DNA from: Alphaproteobacteria bacterium
Lineage (GTDB): Bacteria > Pseudomonadota > Alphaproteobacteria > Micropepsales > Micropepsaceae
Assembly (NCBI GenBank): GCA_947462105.1
Contig: CANHNJ010000003.1
Location: 62,001 to 126,000 of the forward strand
Direction: 5' to 3'
Length of the DNA: 64,000 nucleotides
Shown: piece by piece, positions 27,541-36,978 of the stretch
Numbering within the stretch: the first letter of the stretch is position 1
Layout of the letters: every line of letters starts with the position of its first letter
Made by a program: the position numbers and the translations under genes
Notes under the pieces: model-generated
What the model was told of the DNA's origin: nothing
Seen by the model: the letters and a program-made list of their open reading frames with translations, nothing else
Database searches by the model: none

Positions 27541-28086
27541 ATGCGCGCCCTGCTCATTGCTGCCTTCCTGCTTTGCACCACGCCCGCCTTCGCGGCCGAT
27601 CCCGCGCTCACGCCTGCGGCGAGCCAGGCCTATCTGACGAACAATGCGCGCCAGCCCGGTGTCAGCGTGCGGCCCAGCGGCCTGCAGGTGCGCATCCTGC
27701 GAACCGGTGTTGGCCGCCGCTTCACGCCCGGCGACGCGCTGCAGATCTATTACACGGCCAAGCTGATCAACGGCACGATGGTGGACGGCACCACGCCCGG
27801 TCTTCCCGCACCCATCGAACCGGCCCAAACACTGAAGGGCCTGGGCGAAGGCCTGGCCGCCATGCGTGAAGGCGACCGCTGGGAGCTGACGTTGCCGCCG
27901 TCGCTGGCCTTCGGCGCCAAGGGCGCCAACAGCGGCGCGGTGCCGCCGGACCAGGCAATGATCTTCGATGTCACCGTCGCGTCGGTCACGCCCGCCGCCC
28001 GCGCTGTGGCTGGTGGACCCAATAGCGGCTTCGGCGTCACCGCGCGCAATGGCGAGACCCGCGCCTTCTGGGCGATCCAGCCGTGA
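27541..28086 (+). CDS. Secreted FKBP-type peptidyl-prolyl cis-trans isomerase
   Basis: 181 residues with signal peptide MRALLIAAFLLCTTPAFA. One FKBP domain: GDALQIYYTAKLINGTMVDGT, LGEGLAAMREGDRWELTLPPSLAFG, and MIFDVTVASV. Acts as a periplasmic folding helper. The stop overlaps the dusA start (CCGTGACG), so the two are translationally coupled. Confidence 0.9.
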   Translation: MRALLIAAFLLCTTPAFAADPALTPAASQAYLTNNARQPGVSVRPSGLQVRILRTGVGRRFTPGDALQIYYTAKLINGTMVDGTTPGLPAPIEPAQTLKGLGEGLAAMREGDRWELTLPPSLAFGAKGANSGAVPPDQAMIFDVTVASVTPAARAVAGGPNSGFGVTARNGETRAFWAIQP

Positions 28087-29057
28087 CGCCGCATCGCTTT
28101 TCCGTCGCGCCGATGATGGACTGGACCGACAGCCCCTGCCGGGTGCTGCACCGGGCGCTGACACGCCATGCCCTGCTCTATACCGAGATGGTGACGGCCG
28201 AAGCGGTGCTGCATGGCGACCGCCAGCGCCTGCTGGGCTTCGAGCCTGCCGAGCATCCGCTGGCGCTGCAGACGGGCGGCAGCGATCCGGCCAGACTGGC
28301 CCAGACCGCGAAGATTGCCGAGGATTTCGGCTATGACGAAGTAAACCTGAATGTCGGCTGTCCGTCGGACCGGGTGCAGTCGGGCCGCTTCGGCGCCTGC
28401 CTGATGCGCGAACCCATGCTGGTGGCCGACTGCATGGCGGCGATGAAGAACGCGGTTGCCATCCCCGTGACCGTGAAGTGCCGCATCGGCGTCGACAACC
28501 AGGACCCGGAAGTGTCGCTGCGGGCGCTGGTGCAGGCATGCGCCGCCGCCGGCGTGACCCATTTCACCATCCATGCCCGCAAGGCCTGGCTGGAAGGCCT
28601 GTCGCCCAAGGAAAACCGCGATGTGCCGCCGCTGGATTACGACCTGGTCTATCGCGTCAAGCGCGAAAATCCGCACCTGACCATCAGCATCAATGGCGGC
28701 ATCGAAACGCTGGAGCAGGCGCAAGCGCATCTGGCCCATGTCGATGGCGTGATGCTGGGCCGCGCCGCCTACCAGAACCCTGCCCTGCTGGCGCAGGTCG
28801 ATGCCCACATCTTCGGTGGTGACGCCGTGGCGCTGGACGATGCGGTGGCGGTCTATTGCGAGCATGTGGAACGCGCACTGGCACGGGGCATGCGCCTGCA
28901 CACGCTGGTCAAGCCGATGCTGGGCCTGTTCAACGGGCGGCCCGGCGCACGCCAGTTCCGCCGCCATCTCAGCGAGAATGCCGTGCGCGATGGCGCCGGC
29001 ATCACCGTGTTGCGCGAGGCGCTGGCGCTGGTACGCCCGGCCCGCGCGGCTGCCTGA
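28083..29057 (+). CDS. dusA: tRNA-dihydrouridine(20/20a) synthase DusA
   Basis: Second Dus enzyme of the window. FSVAPMMDWTDSPCR start, catalytic-Cys segment NLNVGCPSDRVQSG, VTVKCRIGVD, FTIHARKAWLEGLSPKENR (the DusA-specific insert) and ISINGGI, VMLGRAAYQNP. 324 residues. The start is GTG at 28083, overlapping the FKBP stop. The C-terminal helical domain ends in an Ala/Arg-rich tail. Confidence 0.94.
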   Translation: MTPHRFSVAPMMDWTDSPCRVLHRALTRHALLYTEMVTAEAVLHGDRQRLLGFEPAEHPLALQTGGSDPARLAQTAKIAEDFGYDEVNLNVGCPSDRVQSGRFGACLMREPMLVADCMAAMKNAVAIPVTVKCRIGVDNQDPEVSLRALVQACAAAGVTHFTIHARKAWLEGLSPKENRDVPPLDYDLVYRVKRENPHLTISINGGIETLEQAQAHLAHVDGVMLGRAAYQNPALLAQVDAHIFGGDAVALDDAVAVYCEHVERALARGMRLHTLVKPMLGLFNGRPGARQFRRHLSENAVRDGAGITVLREALALVRPARAAA

Positions 29058-29696
29058 TTACTTTATCGCCGGGTGGACGTAGCCCGGCTGCAAAACTTTC
29101 TTCGGATCAGGCCGCACGCTGAGATAGGTCACGTGATCGCCAATCGCTGTCCAACCATGCGCCACATTGGCAGGGATCACGATCACATCGCCGACATGCA
29201 CCACGCGATTGACGGTCGGGCCATAGACCTGGCCGCTGCAGGACGGCCCGTTCAGCACCCGCGTCACATCGCTGTCAGGCGCAGACGGAGCGCCGTTCAC
29301 GATCTGCCCGCCGGTGATCAGCGTGCCGGAGCCGGAGGTAACAATGTACGTCTCCACCGTGTCGGTATGGGAGATCATGCCGCGCTGGCCTGCGGCGGCA
29401 CCAGCGGGTGCCGTAGCAAGACCACAGGTCGGCGCGCCGGCGGGCCGTGCTGCAGCGGCAGCAGAGGCATTGCCCTGTGAGGCCGCGCCAGCCGGGGTGG
29501 CACCGCGATGGACCACCGCGACCGAGAGCTGGTAGCTGCCCATGTCGAGGACGCGCAGCGTACGGTCCGTGGCGGTGCCCGATTTCAGCACCGCCTGGAT
29601 CTGGTCGTTCATGATGTAGGTGGCGCTGTCGGTCTGCGCCAGGACAGCGGACGATGCCATGCAAAGAACCAGTGCGCCAAGAATGACCTTGTTCAT
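29058..29696 (-). CDS. Secreted cupin-domain protein
   Basis: 212 residues, signal peptide MNKVILGALVLCMASSAVLA. An Ala-rich linker in the middle separates two beta-rich parts. The cupin core reads HTDTVETYIVTSGSGTLITGG and GDVIVIPANVAHGW, giving one metal-binding His and a later His but not the complete textbook motif. No catalytic role can be assigned. Convergent with dusA and downstream of the phosphomannomutase gene. Confidence 0.8.
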   Translation of the reverse strand: MNKVILGALVLCMASSAVLAQTDSATYIMNDQIQAVLKSGTATDRTLRVLDMGSYQLSVAVVHRGATPAGAASQGNASAAAAARPAGAPTCGLATAPAGAAAGQRGMISHTDTVETYIVTSGSGTLITGGQIVNGAPSAPDSDVTRVLNGPSCSGQVYGPTVNRVVHVGDVIVIPANVAHGWTAIGDHVTYLSVRPDPKKVLQPGYVHPAIK

Positions 29697-29753
29697 GCCT
29701 GCCTCCCGTTATTTCGCGCCAGCTTACGCTGCCGCCGGGCAGAGGCAAGCGCG

Positions 29754-31253
29754 CTAGATTCTCTGATCGTATTCGCCTACTTCGGGGAATTTTCTCAGGC
29801 GGCCATCGATTTCGGCGAACATGGCCCGCATCTTTTCTTCCGAGACCGGGCTTTCCACCACCACCACCAGCGACGGCTTGTTGGAAGAGGCACGCACCAG
29901 GCCCCAGGTGCCGTCTTCCAGCGTCACGCGCACGCCGTTGACCGTCACCACGGAGAGAATCTTCTGGTCCAGCAGCGTTTCGCCCCTGGCGGCCAGGTCG
30001 GAATATTCCTTCACCAGCGCCTCGACCACCGCGTATTTCTTGTCGTCGGGACATTCCGGCCCCATGGTCGGCGAGCCCCAGGTCTTGGGCAGGTCATCGT
30101 AAAGTCCCGACAGCTTGGCGCCCGGCCCGGCGCGATCCAGCATCTGCAGCACGGCGATGCCCGCCACGATGCCGTCATCATACCCCTTGCCGATCGGCGC
30201 ATTGAAGAAGAAATGACCCGACTTTTCGAAGCCCGCCAGCGCGTTCAACTCGCTGGTGCGGCGCTTGATGTAGGAGTGGCCGGTCTTCCAGTAATCGGTC
30301 TTGACGCCACGCTGCTTCAGAACCGGATCGGTGAGGTAAAGGCCCGTGGACTTCACATCCACCACGAATTGCGGATTGGGGAATTCCTTCGACAGGTCAC
30401 GCGCCAGCATCACGCCGATCTTGTCGGCAAAAATCTCGCGGCCCTGGTCATCCACCACGCCGCAGCGGTCGCCGTCGCCGTCAAAACCCAGGCAGAGATC
30501 GGCGCCCGCTGCCTTCACCGCATCGCCCATCGCGTGCAGCATGTGCAGGTCTTCGGGATTGGGATTGTATTTGGGGAAGGTGAAATCCAGCTCATTGTCC
30601 ATCGGGATCACTTCGGCCCCGATGCGGCGCAGCGCTTCGGGCGCAAAGGCGCCAGCCGTACCGTTGCCGGTGGCGGCCACGACCTTGATGGGGCGCGACA
30701 GCTTGATGCCCTTCGTCACGTCCTGCAGATAGGTCTCGCGCATGTCGGGCACGGCGATATACGAACCGCCCGCGCGTTCCTTCCACAGACCGCCCAGCAC
30801 GATCTCTTTCAGGCGGTTCATCTCGTCCGGCCCGAAAGTCAGCGGGCGCTTGGCGCCCATCTTCACGCCGGTCCAGCCATTCTCGTTGTGACTGGCGGTC
30901 ACCATCGCCACGGCGGGGCAATCCAGCGCGAACTGCGCGAAATAGGCCACCGGCGACAGCGCCAGGCCGATGTCATGCACCTCGCAGCCGGCGCTCAGCA
31001 GGCCCAGCGTCAACGCCTGCTTGATGGAAAGAGAATAGGACCGGAAGTCATGGCCGGTGACGACCTTCAGCGGCACGCCGATCTCGCCCAGATAGGTCCC
31101 CAGGCCCATGCCCAGCGCCGTGATGCCCAGCAGGTTGATGTCCTTGCCGAACAGCCAACGCGCGTCGTACTCGCGAAAGCCGTTGGCCGTCACCAGCGGC
31201 ACATTCTCGTAATCGAGGGTGTTGGGCTTGAGGTCGGCGCGGGGCTTCTGCAT
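29754..31253 (-). CDS. Phosphomannomutase/phosphoglucomutase
   Basis: Alpha-D-phosphohexomutase, 499 residues, interconverting 1- and 6-phosphates of mannose or glucose for surface polysaccharide. Phosphoserine loop VTASHNENGWTGVKMG, metal loop GFDGDGDRCGVVDD, sugar-binding loop and C-terminal phosphate-binding RASSNKPSLVVVVES are present. The ATG at 31253 (MQKPRADL) is preferred over an upstream start. Long for the family because of an N-terminal extension and inserts, as in other alphaproteobacterial forms. Confidence 0.92.
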   Translation of the reverse strand: MQKPRADLKPNTLDYENVPLVTANGFREYDARWLFGKDINLLGITALGMGLGTYLGEIGVPLKVVTGHDFRSYSLSIKQALTLGLLSAGCEVHDIGLALSPVAYFAQFALDCPAVAMVTASHNENGWTGVKMGAKRPLTFGPDEMNRLKEIVLGGLWKERAGGSYIAVPDMRETYLQDVTKGIKLSRPIKVVAATGNGTAGAFAPEALRRIGAEVIPMDNELDFTFPKYNPNPEDLHMLHAMGDAVKAAGADLCLGFDGDGDRCGVVDDQGREIFADKIGVMLARDLSKEFPNPQFVVDVKSTGLYLTDPVLKQRGVKTDYWKTGHSYIKRRTSELNALAGFEKSGHFFFNAPIGKGYDDGIVAGIAVLQMLDRAGPGAKLSGLYDDLPKTWGSPTMGPECPDDKKYAVVEALVKEYSDLAARGETLLDQKILSVVTVNGVRVTLEDGTWGLVRASSNKPSLVVVVESPVSEEKMRAMFAEIDGRLRKFPEVGEYDQRI

Positions 31254-31367
31254 GGCGGTCCTGCAAATGGGCTCTTGGGCGGGGTTTAGGGTGGGCGACG
31301 GCAAAGCGCAACCTTCAAACCACAGCGCGCCGTGCTAGGATCGGCCCCATGAAAAGGCATTCACAGC

Positions 31368-32168
31368 ATGCGTGAAAATAGCGCGATTTCGGCGGATTTC
31401 TGGGCCGCCCTGCCCGCATTGCTGCCCGGCCGGGTCTGGCTGGTCGGTGGGGGGCCGGGCGATCCCGGCCTGATCACCGCCCTGGGCCTGAAGGCGCTGG
31501 CCGACGCCGATGTCATCCTGCACGACGCGCTGATCGATGAACGCCTGCTGGCGCTGGCCCGGCCCGACGCCGAGCGTATCTATGCTGGCAAGCGCGCCGG
31601 GGTAAAAAGCTGCAAGCAGGACGAGATCAGCGACACGCTGGTGGCGCTGGCGAAGGACGGCAAGCGCGTGCTGCGCCTGAAGGGCGGCGACCCTTTCGTG
31701 TTTGGGCGCGGCGGCGAAGAAGCGCAGGCCTTGGCGCGGGCGGGCGTGCCCTTTCGCATCGTGCCGGGCATCACTGCGGGTATCGGCGGCCTGGCCTATG
31801 CCGGTATTCCCGTGACGCATCGCGACACCAACCATGCCGTCACCTTCATCACCGGACATGGCAGCGACGGCAAGCTGCCGCATCTGGACTGGGGCCGCGT
31901 GGCGAAAAGCGCACCGACGCTGGTCTTCTACATGGGCCGGCGCTTCGCAGGCGAGATCGCCAGCGTGCTGATCGCGGGCGGGCGCGATGGCGATGAATCC
32001 GTCGCCATCGTCGCCAATGCGACGCGGCCCGACCAGAGCATGATTGTCACCACGCTGGCCGGACTGGCCGAGGCGGCGGAACGCAGCCCGGCACTTTCCA
32101 TCATCGTGATCGGCGAGAATGTGAAGCTGGCGACAGAGCTCAACTGGCTTGCTGCGGCTTCGGCGTGA
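31368..32168 (+). CDS. cobA: Uroporphyrinogen-III C-methyltransferase (SUMT)
   Basis: SAM-dependent methylation of uroporphyrinogen III to precorrin-2, the branch to siroheme and cobalamin. VWLVGGGPGDPGLIT, LHDALID, RLKGGDPFVFGRGGEEA and VPGITAGIGG are the standard SUMT blocks. 266 residues, single domain (no CysG dehydrogenase part). Siroheme would serve sulfite or nitrite reductase; B12 would serve cobalamin-binding radical SAM enzymes such as HpnJ if that binds B12. Its 3' end overlaps the DUF1289 gene on the other strand by 29 bases. Confidence 0.94.
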   Translation: MRENSAISADFWAALPALLPGRVWLVGGGPGDPGLITALGLKALADADVILHDALIDERLLALARPDAERIYAGKRAGVKSCKQDEISDTLVALAKDGKRVLRLKGGDPFVFGRGGEEAQALARAGVPFRIVPGITAGIGGLAYAGIPVTHRDTNHAVTFITGHGSDGKLPHLDWGRVAKSAPTLVFYMGRRFAGEIASVLIAGGRDGDESVAIVANATRPDQSMIVTTLAGLAEAAERSPALSIIVIGENVKLATELNWLAAASA

Positions 32169-32349
32169 GCCGTTCTGGCAGTTCTGCCATGATGACAAGC
32201 TGTTCCGCCTCGCTCATATCGGGCCAGCGCTCGATTTCCTCCAGCGTGCGGCCACAGCCACGGCACAGGTCGCGCAGCGCGTCGTAGCCGCAAATTTTCA
32301 CGCAGGGGCTCGGCATGGCCGGAATTATGGCCTTTTCGCTCGAAACCAT
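32140..32349 (-). CDS. DUF1289 small cysteine-rich protein
   Basis: 69 residues. The DUF1289 pattern is clear: SPCVKICGYD then LCRGCGRTLEEIERW, four cysteines that could bind a metal or Fe-S cluster. Function of the family is not known. The ATG at 32349 has AAGG upstream; MPSPC eleven codons later is an alternative start. Confidence 0.82.
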   Translation of the reverse strand: MVSSEKAIIPAMPSPCVKICGYDALRDLCRGCGRTLEEIERWPDMSEAEQLVIMAELPERLTPKPQQAS

Positions 32350-32416
32350 ACAACGACCTTAACCGCGGCTTAACAGCGTCGGAGCGACAATCCGGGCGAA
32401 TTTCCGGAAGTCTCTC

Positions 32417-32947
32417 ATGGCCAAGGCCGCGTTCCACAAGAACCAGCGTGTGTACGTCAAGCCGGTCGGCACCTGGGCGCTGATTGAACATGTCGTGCCG
32501 CATTGGGCCAAGGGCCTGGATGAACCGATCCGTGTTCACTACGACGTCGGCCTGGGCCGCGAATTCACGGCCGACGAACTGGTGAGCGAAGAGCCGATGG
32601 GCGACAAGATCACCGCCGCCAACGAAGCCTGGCGCGTGGTCCGCGCCCGCAACAAGTGGCAACCCGCCGAGGATTGCGCCCGCCATCCGGTGCCGGGCAC
32701 CTATCCGGTGGTGATCACCGGCAAGGAAGACTGGGGTGGCTGGCGCGTGCCGGGCGCCGAGTATGATCTGGACCCCAGCAAGGTCGAGGAACAGGCGCGG
32801 CTGATCGCCAGCGCGCCCAAGCTGGCCGCCTTCGCGGGCGGGCTGGTGGACTGGGTGCGCAAGTCGGGCGAGGACATGCCCGATTCACTGGCCGAACTGG
32901 CGCACCAGGCGCAGGACATCCTGTCCCACGTCAAGGGACAGGGCTGA
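32417..32947 (+). CDS. Conserved hypothetical protein
   Basis: 176 residues, soluble, acidic C-terminal half with a long helix (LAELAHQAQDILSHVKGQG). The N-terminal part NQRVYVKPVGTWALIEHVVPHW looks like a small beta-barrel (KOW/SH3-like). I recognise the type from alphaproteobacterial genomes but no function. Tail overlaps the end of the GT87 gene on the minus strand by 17 bases. Confidence 0.75.
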   Translation: MAKAAFHKNQRVYVKPVGTWALIEHVVPHWAKGLDEPIRVHYDVGLGREFTADELVSEEPMGDKITAANEAWRVVRARNKWQPAEDCARHPVPGTYPVVITGKEDWGGWRVPGAEYDLDPSKVEEQARLIASAPKLAAFAGGLVDWVRKSGEDMPDSLAELAHQAQDILSHVKGQG

Positions 32948-34160
32948 GCGCCCTTCGCCGATACACCAGCACAAAACAAAGCAGCATTGCGATCACGGCC
33001 ACCGGAATGAATGTCAGCTCGGCGAGCTGGCGCGCGGCGACCGGCGCAAACCAGAGCAAGGCCAGAAGCGAAGCCTCGTAGGGCGCAAATTTTTCCGCTT
33101 GCCCTTCCGCCACAAGCAACGCGATGACCGGCGCCAGCAGCATCAAATCGTAATCCAGGCCATAGGGCGTCGCCAGCAGCGCGCCCAGGCAGAGCGCTGC
33201 GCCCTTGTATCCCTGCGGCGCCTGGCTGCGCCAAAGCCGAACCAGTCCGATCATCACCAGTCCCATGACGGCAAGCTGTGCGCCATAGGCCAGCGCGATG
33301 GAACCGCCCCACAGGCGCACCCAGGCGAACACACTCTGGATCTTGTGGAAGCCGGTGCCGCCCTGCTCCAGCACGACCGTGCGGGTGAAATGCGCCGATT
33401 CCAGAAAGGCGGGCCAGACCTGGGACCCGAACAAGGCCGTGGTCAACGCCGCCAGCGCCAGGACGGTCGTCGTGGCGCTGGCGATGACGCGCCAGCGCCC
33501 AGTCGCCGCGAGCACGATGGGGATGAACAGGCCGAATTGCGGCTTGTAGGCCAGCAGTCCAAACAGGCATCCTGCCAGCAACGGCCTGCTGTCCAGGAAC
33601 GCCAGCGCGCCAGCGAACAAAGCCGCCGTGAGAAAACCATTATGGCCATGTGTGAGATTGACGAACACTGCCGTGAATCCCAGCGCCAGCAATAGCCAGA
33701 GTGGGTCGTTCGCCAGCGCTGGCGTGGCGCTGGTCCGCAGCAGCAGCAGGGTCGCGCCCTGCCACAGGATCAGCGCGGGAATTTAAGGAAGCTGCGCCAG
33801 CGCGCCGGCGATCAGCAGAAAAAAGGGCGGGTAGTGCCAGCCGAAGAATTCCGTCTTGGGCCCGAATATCGCCTGCTCTGCCTGATACTGGCGCACCATA
33901 TCGAACGGCGCGGTGGCGTCGCCCTGCCCCGCCGCCACGCCCGCCGCATAGACATTGGAGAAATCCGTGCCCAGAGGGCGGCCGGCGTAATCGCTGAGCC
34001 CCTGCGCCGTGAAACCCAGATAGAGAATCGCGGCACAGAAACCCGCGATCATCAACACCGCCCAGGCGGTCATGCGCCCGCGCGTCAGGAAGCGGCCGTC
34101 ACGAATCCGACTGAAGAAGCTGTGCACCAATGCCCTGGTCTGAGTCCCACAGTCCGACAT
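32931..34160 (-). pseudogene. GT87-family (DUF2029) membrane glycosyltransferase interrupted by one stop codon
   Basis: Polytopic membrane protein of about 409 codons: PLGTDFSNVYAAG and WHYPPFFLLIAG at the N-terminus, then LTHGHNGFLTAALFAG, LLAYKPQFGLFIPIVL and LATPYGLDYDLMLLAPV, all typical of polyprenyl-phosphate-mannose-type GT87 enzymes. A TAA (minus strand, at 33783-33785) splits it: GALAQLP*IPALILWQ. The frame is unbroken on both sides and a Tyr is usual after that Pro, so a single base change explains the stop. Either a recent nonsense mutation or a sequence error. Confidence 0.8.
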
Positions 34161-34266
34161 TGGGGCTTCCCCGCAAGCCACTCAAGGCCGTCCACCCGGA
34201 TTTGCCGGTGCCAAGCCGGGCATGGCCGCGTTATAAGAGCGCCCCCGCCGCCACCAGCGAGTCTCC

Positions 34267-36891
34267 ATGCGTACCGAAGAACCCCGCACCATCCATCTTG
34301 CCGATTATCACGCGCCCGATTTCCGCATCGAGACGGTGACACTGGATTTCACGCTCGATCCGCAGGCGACGAAGGTCGCATCGAAGCTCGTGATCGTTCG
34401 CAAGGGAGACGCCGCCGCGCCGCTGCGGCTGGATGGCGAAGCGCAGAAACTGCTTTCGGTAACACTGGACGGGCGCGCCCTGTCGCAGGGCGACTACCTG
34501 CTCGACGACAAGAGCCTGACCATCGCTGCGGTGCCCGATAAATTCACCCTGGAGATCGTCAGCGAGATCGCGCCCGCCGCCAACACGGCACTGGAAGGAC
34601 TGTACCAGTCGGGCGGCATTTTCTGCACCCAGTGCGAGCCGGAAGGCTTTCGCCGCATCACCTATTTCATCGACCGGCCCGACAATCTCTCCGTTTTCAC
34701 GGTGCGGATCGAAGCCGACCGCCAGCAATACCCGGTGCTGCTCTCCAACGGCAATCGCGTCGAAGCCGGGCCGTTGCCGGGCGGGCGTCACTTCGCGCGC
34801 TGGCACGACCCCTTCCCCAAGCCGTCCTATCTGTTCGCGCTGGTGGCGGGCGATCTGGGCAGCATCCATGACAGCTTCACCAGCATGACGGGCCGCTCCA
34901 TCGCACTGGAAATCTTCGTCGAGCACGGCAACGAACCCCGCGCCCATTACGCCATGGGCGCTCTGAAGCGGTCGATGAAATGGGATGAAGAGGCCTATGG
35001 CCGCGAATACGACCTCGACATCTTCATGATCGTCGCCGTCAGCGCCTTCAACATGGGCGCGATGGAGAACAAGGGCCTCAACATCTTCAACGACAAGGTG
35101 TTGTTGGCCTCGCCGGAGACAGCCACCGACGACGATTATGCCCGCATCGAAAGCGTGGTGGCGCACGAGTATTTCCACAACTGGACCGGCAACCGCATCA
35201 CCTGCCGCGACTGGTTCCAGCTTTCGCTGAAAGAGGGTCTTACCGTCTTCCGTGACCAGAGCTTTTCCGGCGATGTTCGCAGCCACGGAGTCCAGCGCAT
35301 CCAGGATGTGCGCAGCCTGCGCGGCCGCCAGTTCCCCGAGGATGCCGGTCCGCTGGCGCATCCGGTGCAGCCGCAGAGCTATATCGAGATCAACAATTTC
35401 TACACCTCGACCATCTACGAGAAGGGCTCCGAGGTCATCGGCATGCTCAAGACGCTGGTCGGCGACGAAGGCTACCGCAAAGCCACCGACCTGTATTTCG
35501 CGCGTCATGACGGTGAAGCCACCACCATCGAGACCTGGGTGAAGTGCTTAGAGGATGCCTGCGGCCGTGACCTGACCCAGTTTCGCCGCTGGTACGCCCA
35601 GGCCGGCACGCCGGTGGTGGAAGCGCGCGGCGCCTATGATGCCACCGCGAAGACCTACACGCTGGAGCTGACCCAGTCGCTCGCGCCCACACCGGGCCAG
35701 CCGGAAAAGCTGCCGCTGCACATCCCCGTGCGCATGGGCCTGGTGGGCCAGACCGGCGCGCACCTGCCATTGACGCTGGATGGCGAGAACCTGACCGGCC
35801 CGGAAACGCGCGTGCTGGAACTGACCGATGCCTTCCAGCGCTTCGTTTTCACCGGCGTGGCGGAAGAAGCGATGCTGTCGCTGGGGCGCAACTTCTCGGC
35901 CCCCGCAATCTTCAGGACGGCGCACACCCGCCACGATCGCGCCGTGATGATGGGCAGCGACAGCGATGCCTTCAATCGCTGGGAAGCGGGCCAGATCCTG
36001 GCAGCGGAGATCATGCTCGATGTCGCGGCACCCGGCACCAGCGGCGACAGCGCAGCTTACGTCGCCGCCATTGGCGACGTGCTGCGCCACGCCGAAGACG
36101 ATCCCGCCTTCGCCGCCCAGATGCTGATGCCGCCCACCGAAAGTGAACTGGCGGCCAAGCGTACGCCGGTCGATCCCGACGCCATTCATGCTGCGCGCAT
36201 GGCGCTGGTGCGGGCGGTTGCCAATGCGCATGGCAAGCGGTTCGCCGAACTCTACGAAGCCAGCCAGGGCGAGGCCGGGCAATACAGCCCCGACGCGAAA
36301 TCGGCAGGCCGCCGCGCCCTGCGCAACGCCTGCCTGCGCTACCTCACGGCGGAAGACGATGAAGCCTCGGCGGGCCTGGCCGACGCGCATTACCGTACCG
36401 CCACCAACATGACGGACATGATCGTGGGACTGGCCGCTCTCACCCGCATGGAGACGCCACGGCGCGACGCCGCCTTCACCCACTTCCATGACCGCTTCAA
36501 ATCCGACCCGCTGGTGATGGACAAGTGGATGGGCCTGCAGGCAGGCTCGATCCTGCCCGAAACCGTGCTGGCGGTGCGCGTACTGATGAAGCACCCCGCC
36601 TTCGACATCCGCAATCCCAACCGGGTGCGCGCCCTGATCGGCGCCTTTTCGGTCAATCACCTGCGCTTCCACGGCGCGGATGGCGGCGGCTATGCCCTGG
36701 TGGGCGCGGTAATCCGCCAGCTCGACCCCATCAACCCGCAGGTCTCGGCGCGGCTGGCTGGCAGCTTCGAAAGCTGGCGGCGCTATGATGCGAAGCGCCA
36801 GGGGCTGATGCGGGCTGAGCTGGAAGCGATCAAGGCCCTGCCCGGCATTTCGCCCAATCTCTTCGAAATCGTCTCGAAGATGCTTGGCTAG
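34267..36891 (+). CDS. pepN: Aminopeptidase N (M1 family)
   Basis: Cytosolic zinc aminopeptidase, 874 residues. The exopeptidase signature GAMEN lies in FNMGAMENKGLN, and the zinc site is HEYFHNWTGNR with the downstream Glu in LSLKEGLTVFRDQ. The N-terminal beta domain and long helical C-terminal domain match the bacterial PepN type. Complete and unremarkable. Confidence 0.97.
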   Translation: MRTEEPRTIHLADYHAPDFRIETVTLDFTLDPQATKVASKLVIVRKGDAAAPLRLDGEAQKLLSVTLDGRALSQGDYLLDDKSLTIAAVPDKFTLEIVSEIAPAANTALEGLYQSGGIFCTQCEPEGFRRITYFIDRPDNLSVFTVRIEADRQQYPVLLSNGNRVEAGPLPGGRHFARWHDPFPKPSYLFALVAGDLGSIHDSFTSMTGRSIALEIFVEHGNEPRAHYAMGALKRSMKWDEEAYGREYDLDIFMIVAVSAFNMGAMENKGLNIFNDKVLLASPETATDDDYARIESVVAHEYFHNWTGNRITCRDWFQLSLKEGLTVFRDQSFSGDVRSHGVQRIQDVRSLRGRQFPEDAGPLAHPVQPQSYIEINNFYTSTIYEKGSEVIGMLKTLVGDEGYRKATDLYFARHDGEATTIETWVKCLEDACGRDLTQFRRWYAQAGTPVVEARGAYDATAKTYTLELTQSLAPTPGQPEKLPLHIPVRMGLVGQTGAHLPLTLDGENLTGPETRVLELTDAFQRFVFTGVAEEAMLSLGRNFSAPAIFRTAHTRHDRAVMMGSDSDAFNRWEAGQILAAEIMLDVAAPGTSGDSAAYVAAIGDVLRHAEDDPAFAAQMLMPPTESELAAKRTPVDPDAIHAARMALVRAVANAHGKRFAELYEASQGEAGQYSPDAKSAGRRALRNACLRYLTAEDDEASAGLADAHYRTATNMTDMIVGLAALTRMETPRRDAAFTHFHDRFKSDPLVMDKWMGLQAGSILPETVLAVRVLMKHPAFDIRNPNRVRALIGAFSVNHLRFHGADGGGYALVGAVIRQLDPINPQVSARLAGSFESWRRYDAKRQGLMRAELEAIKALPGISPNLFEIVSKMLG

Positions 36892-36978
36892 CCATTCGCA
36901 GGGATACCCCGTGACTCGCGCAGGCCCATAATCTGCAAAACGAATCAGGGCTTTGTGGCCCTGGGGCGCGGCTTGGGG

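Noticed and set aside
29508-31289. 593-codon open frame on the + strand
   Set aside because: Antisense to the phosphomannomutase gene, which carries its full set of active-site loops.
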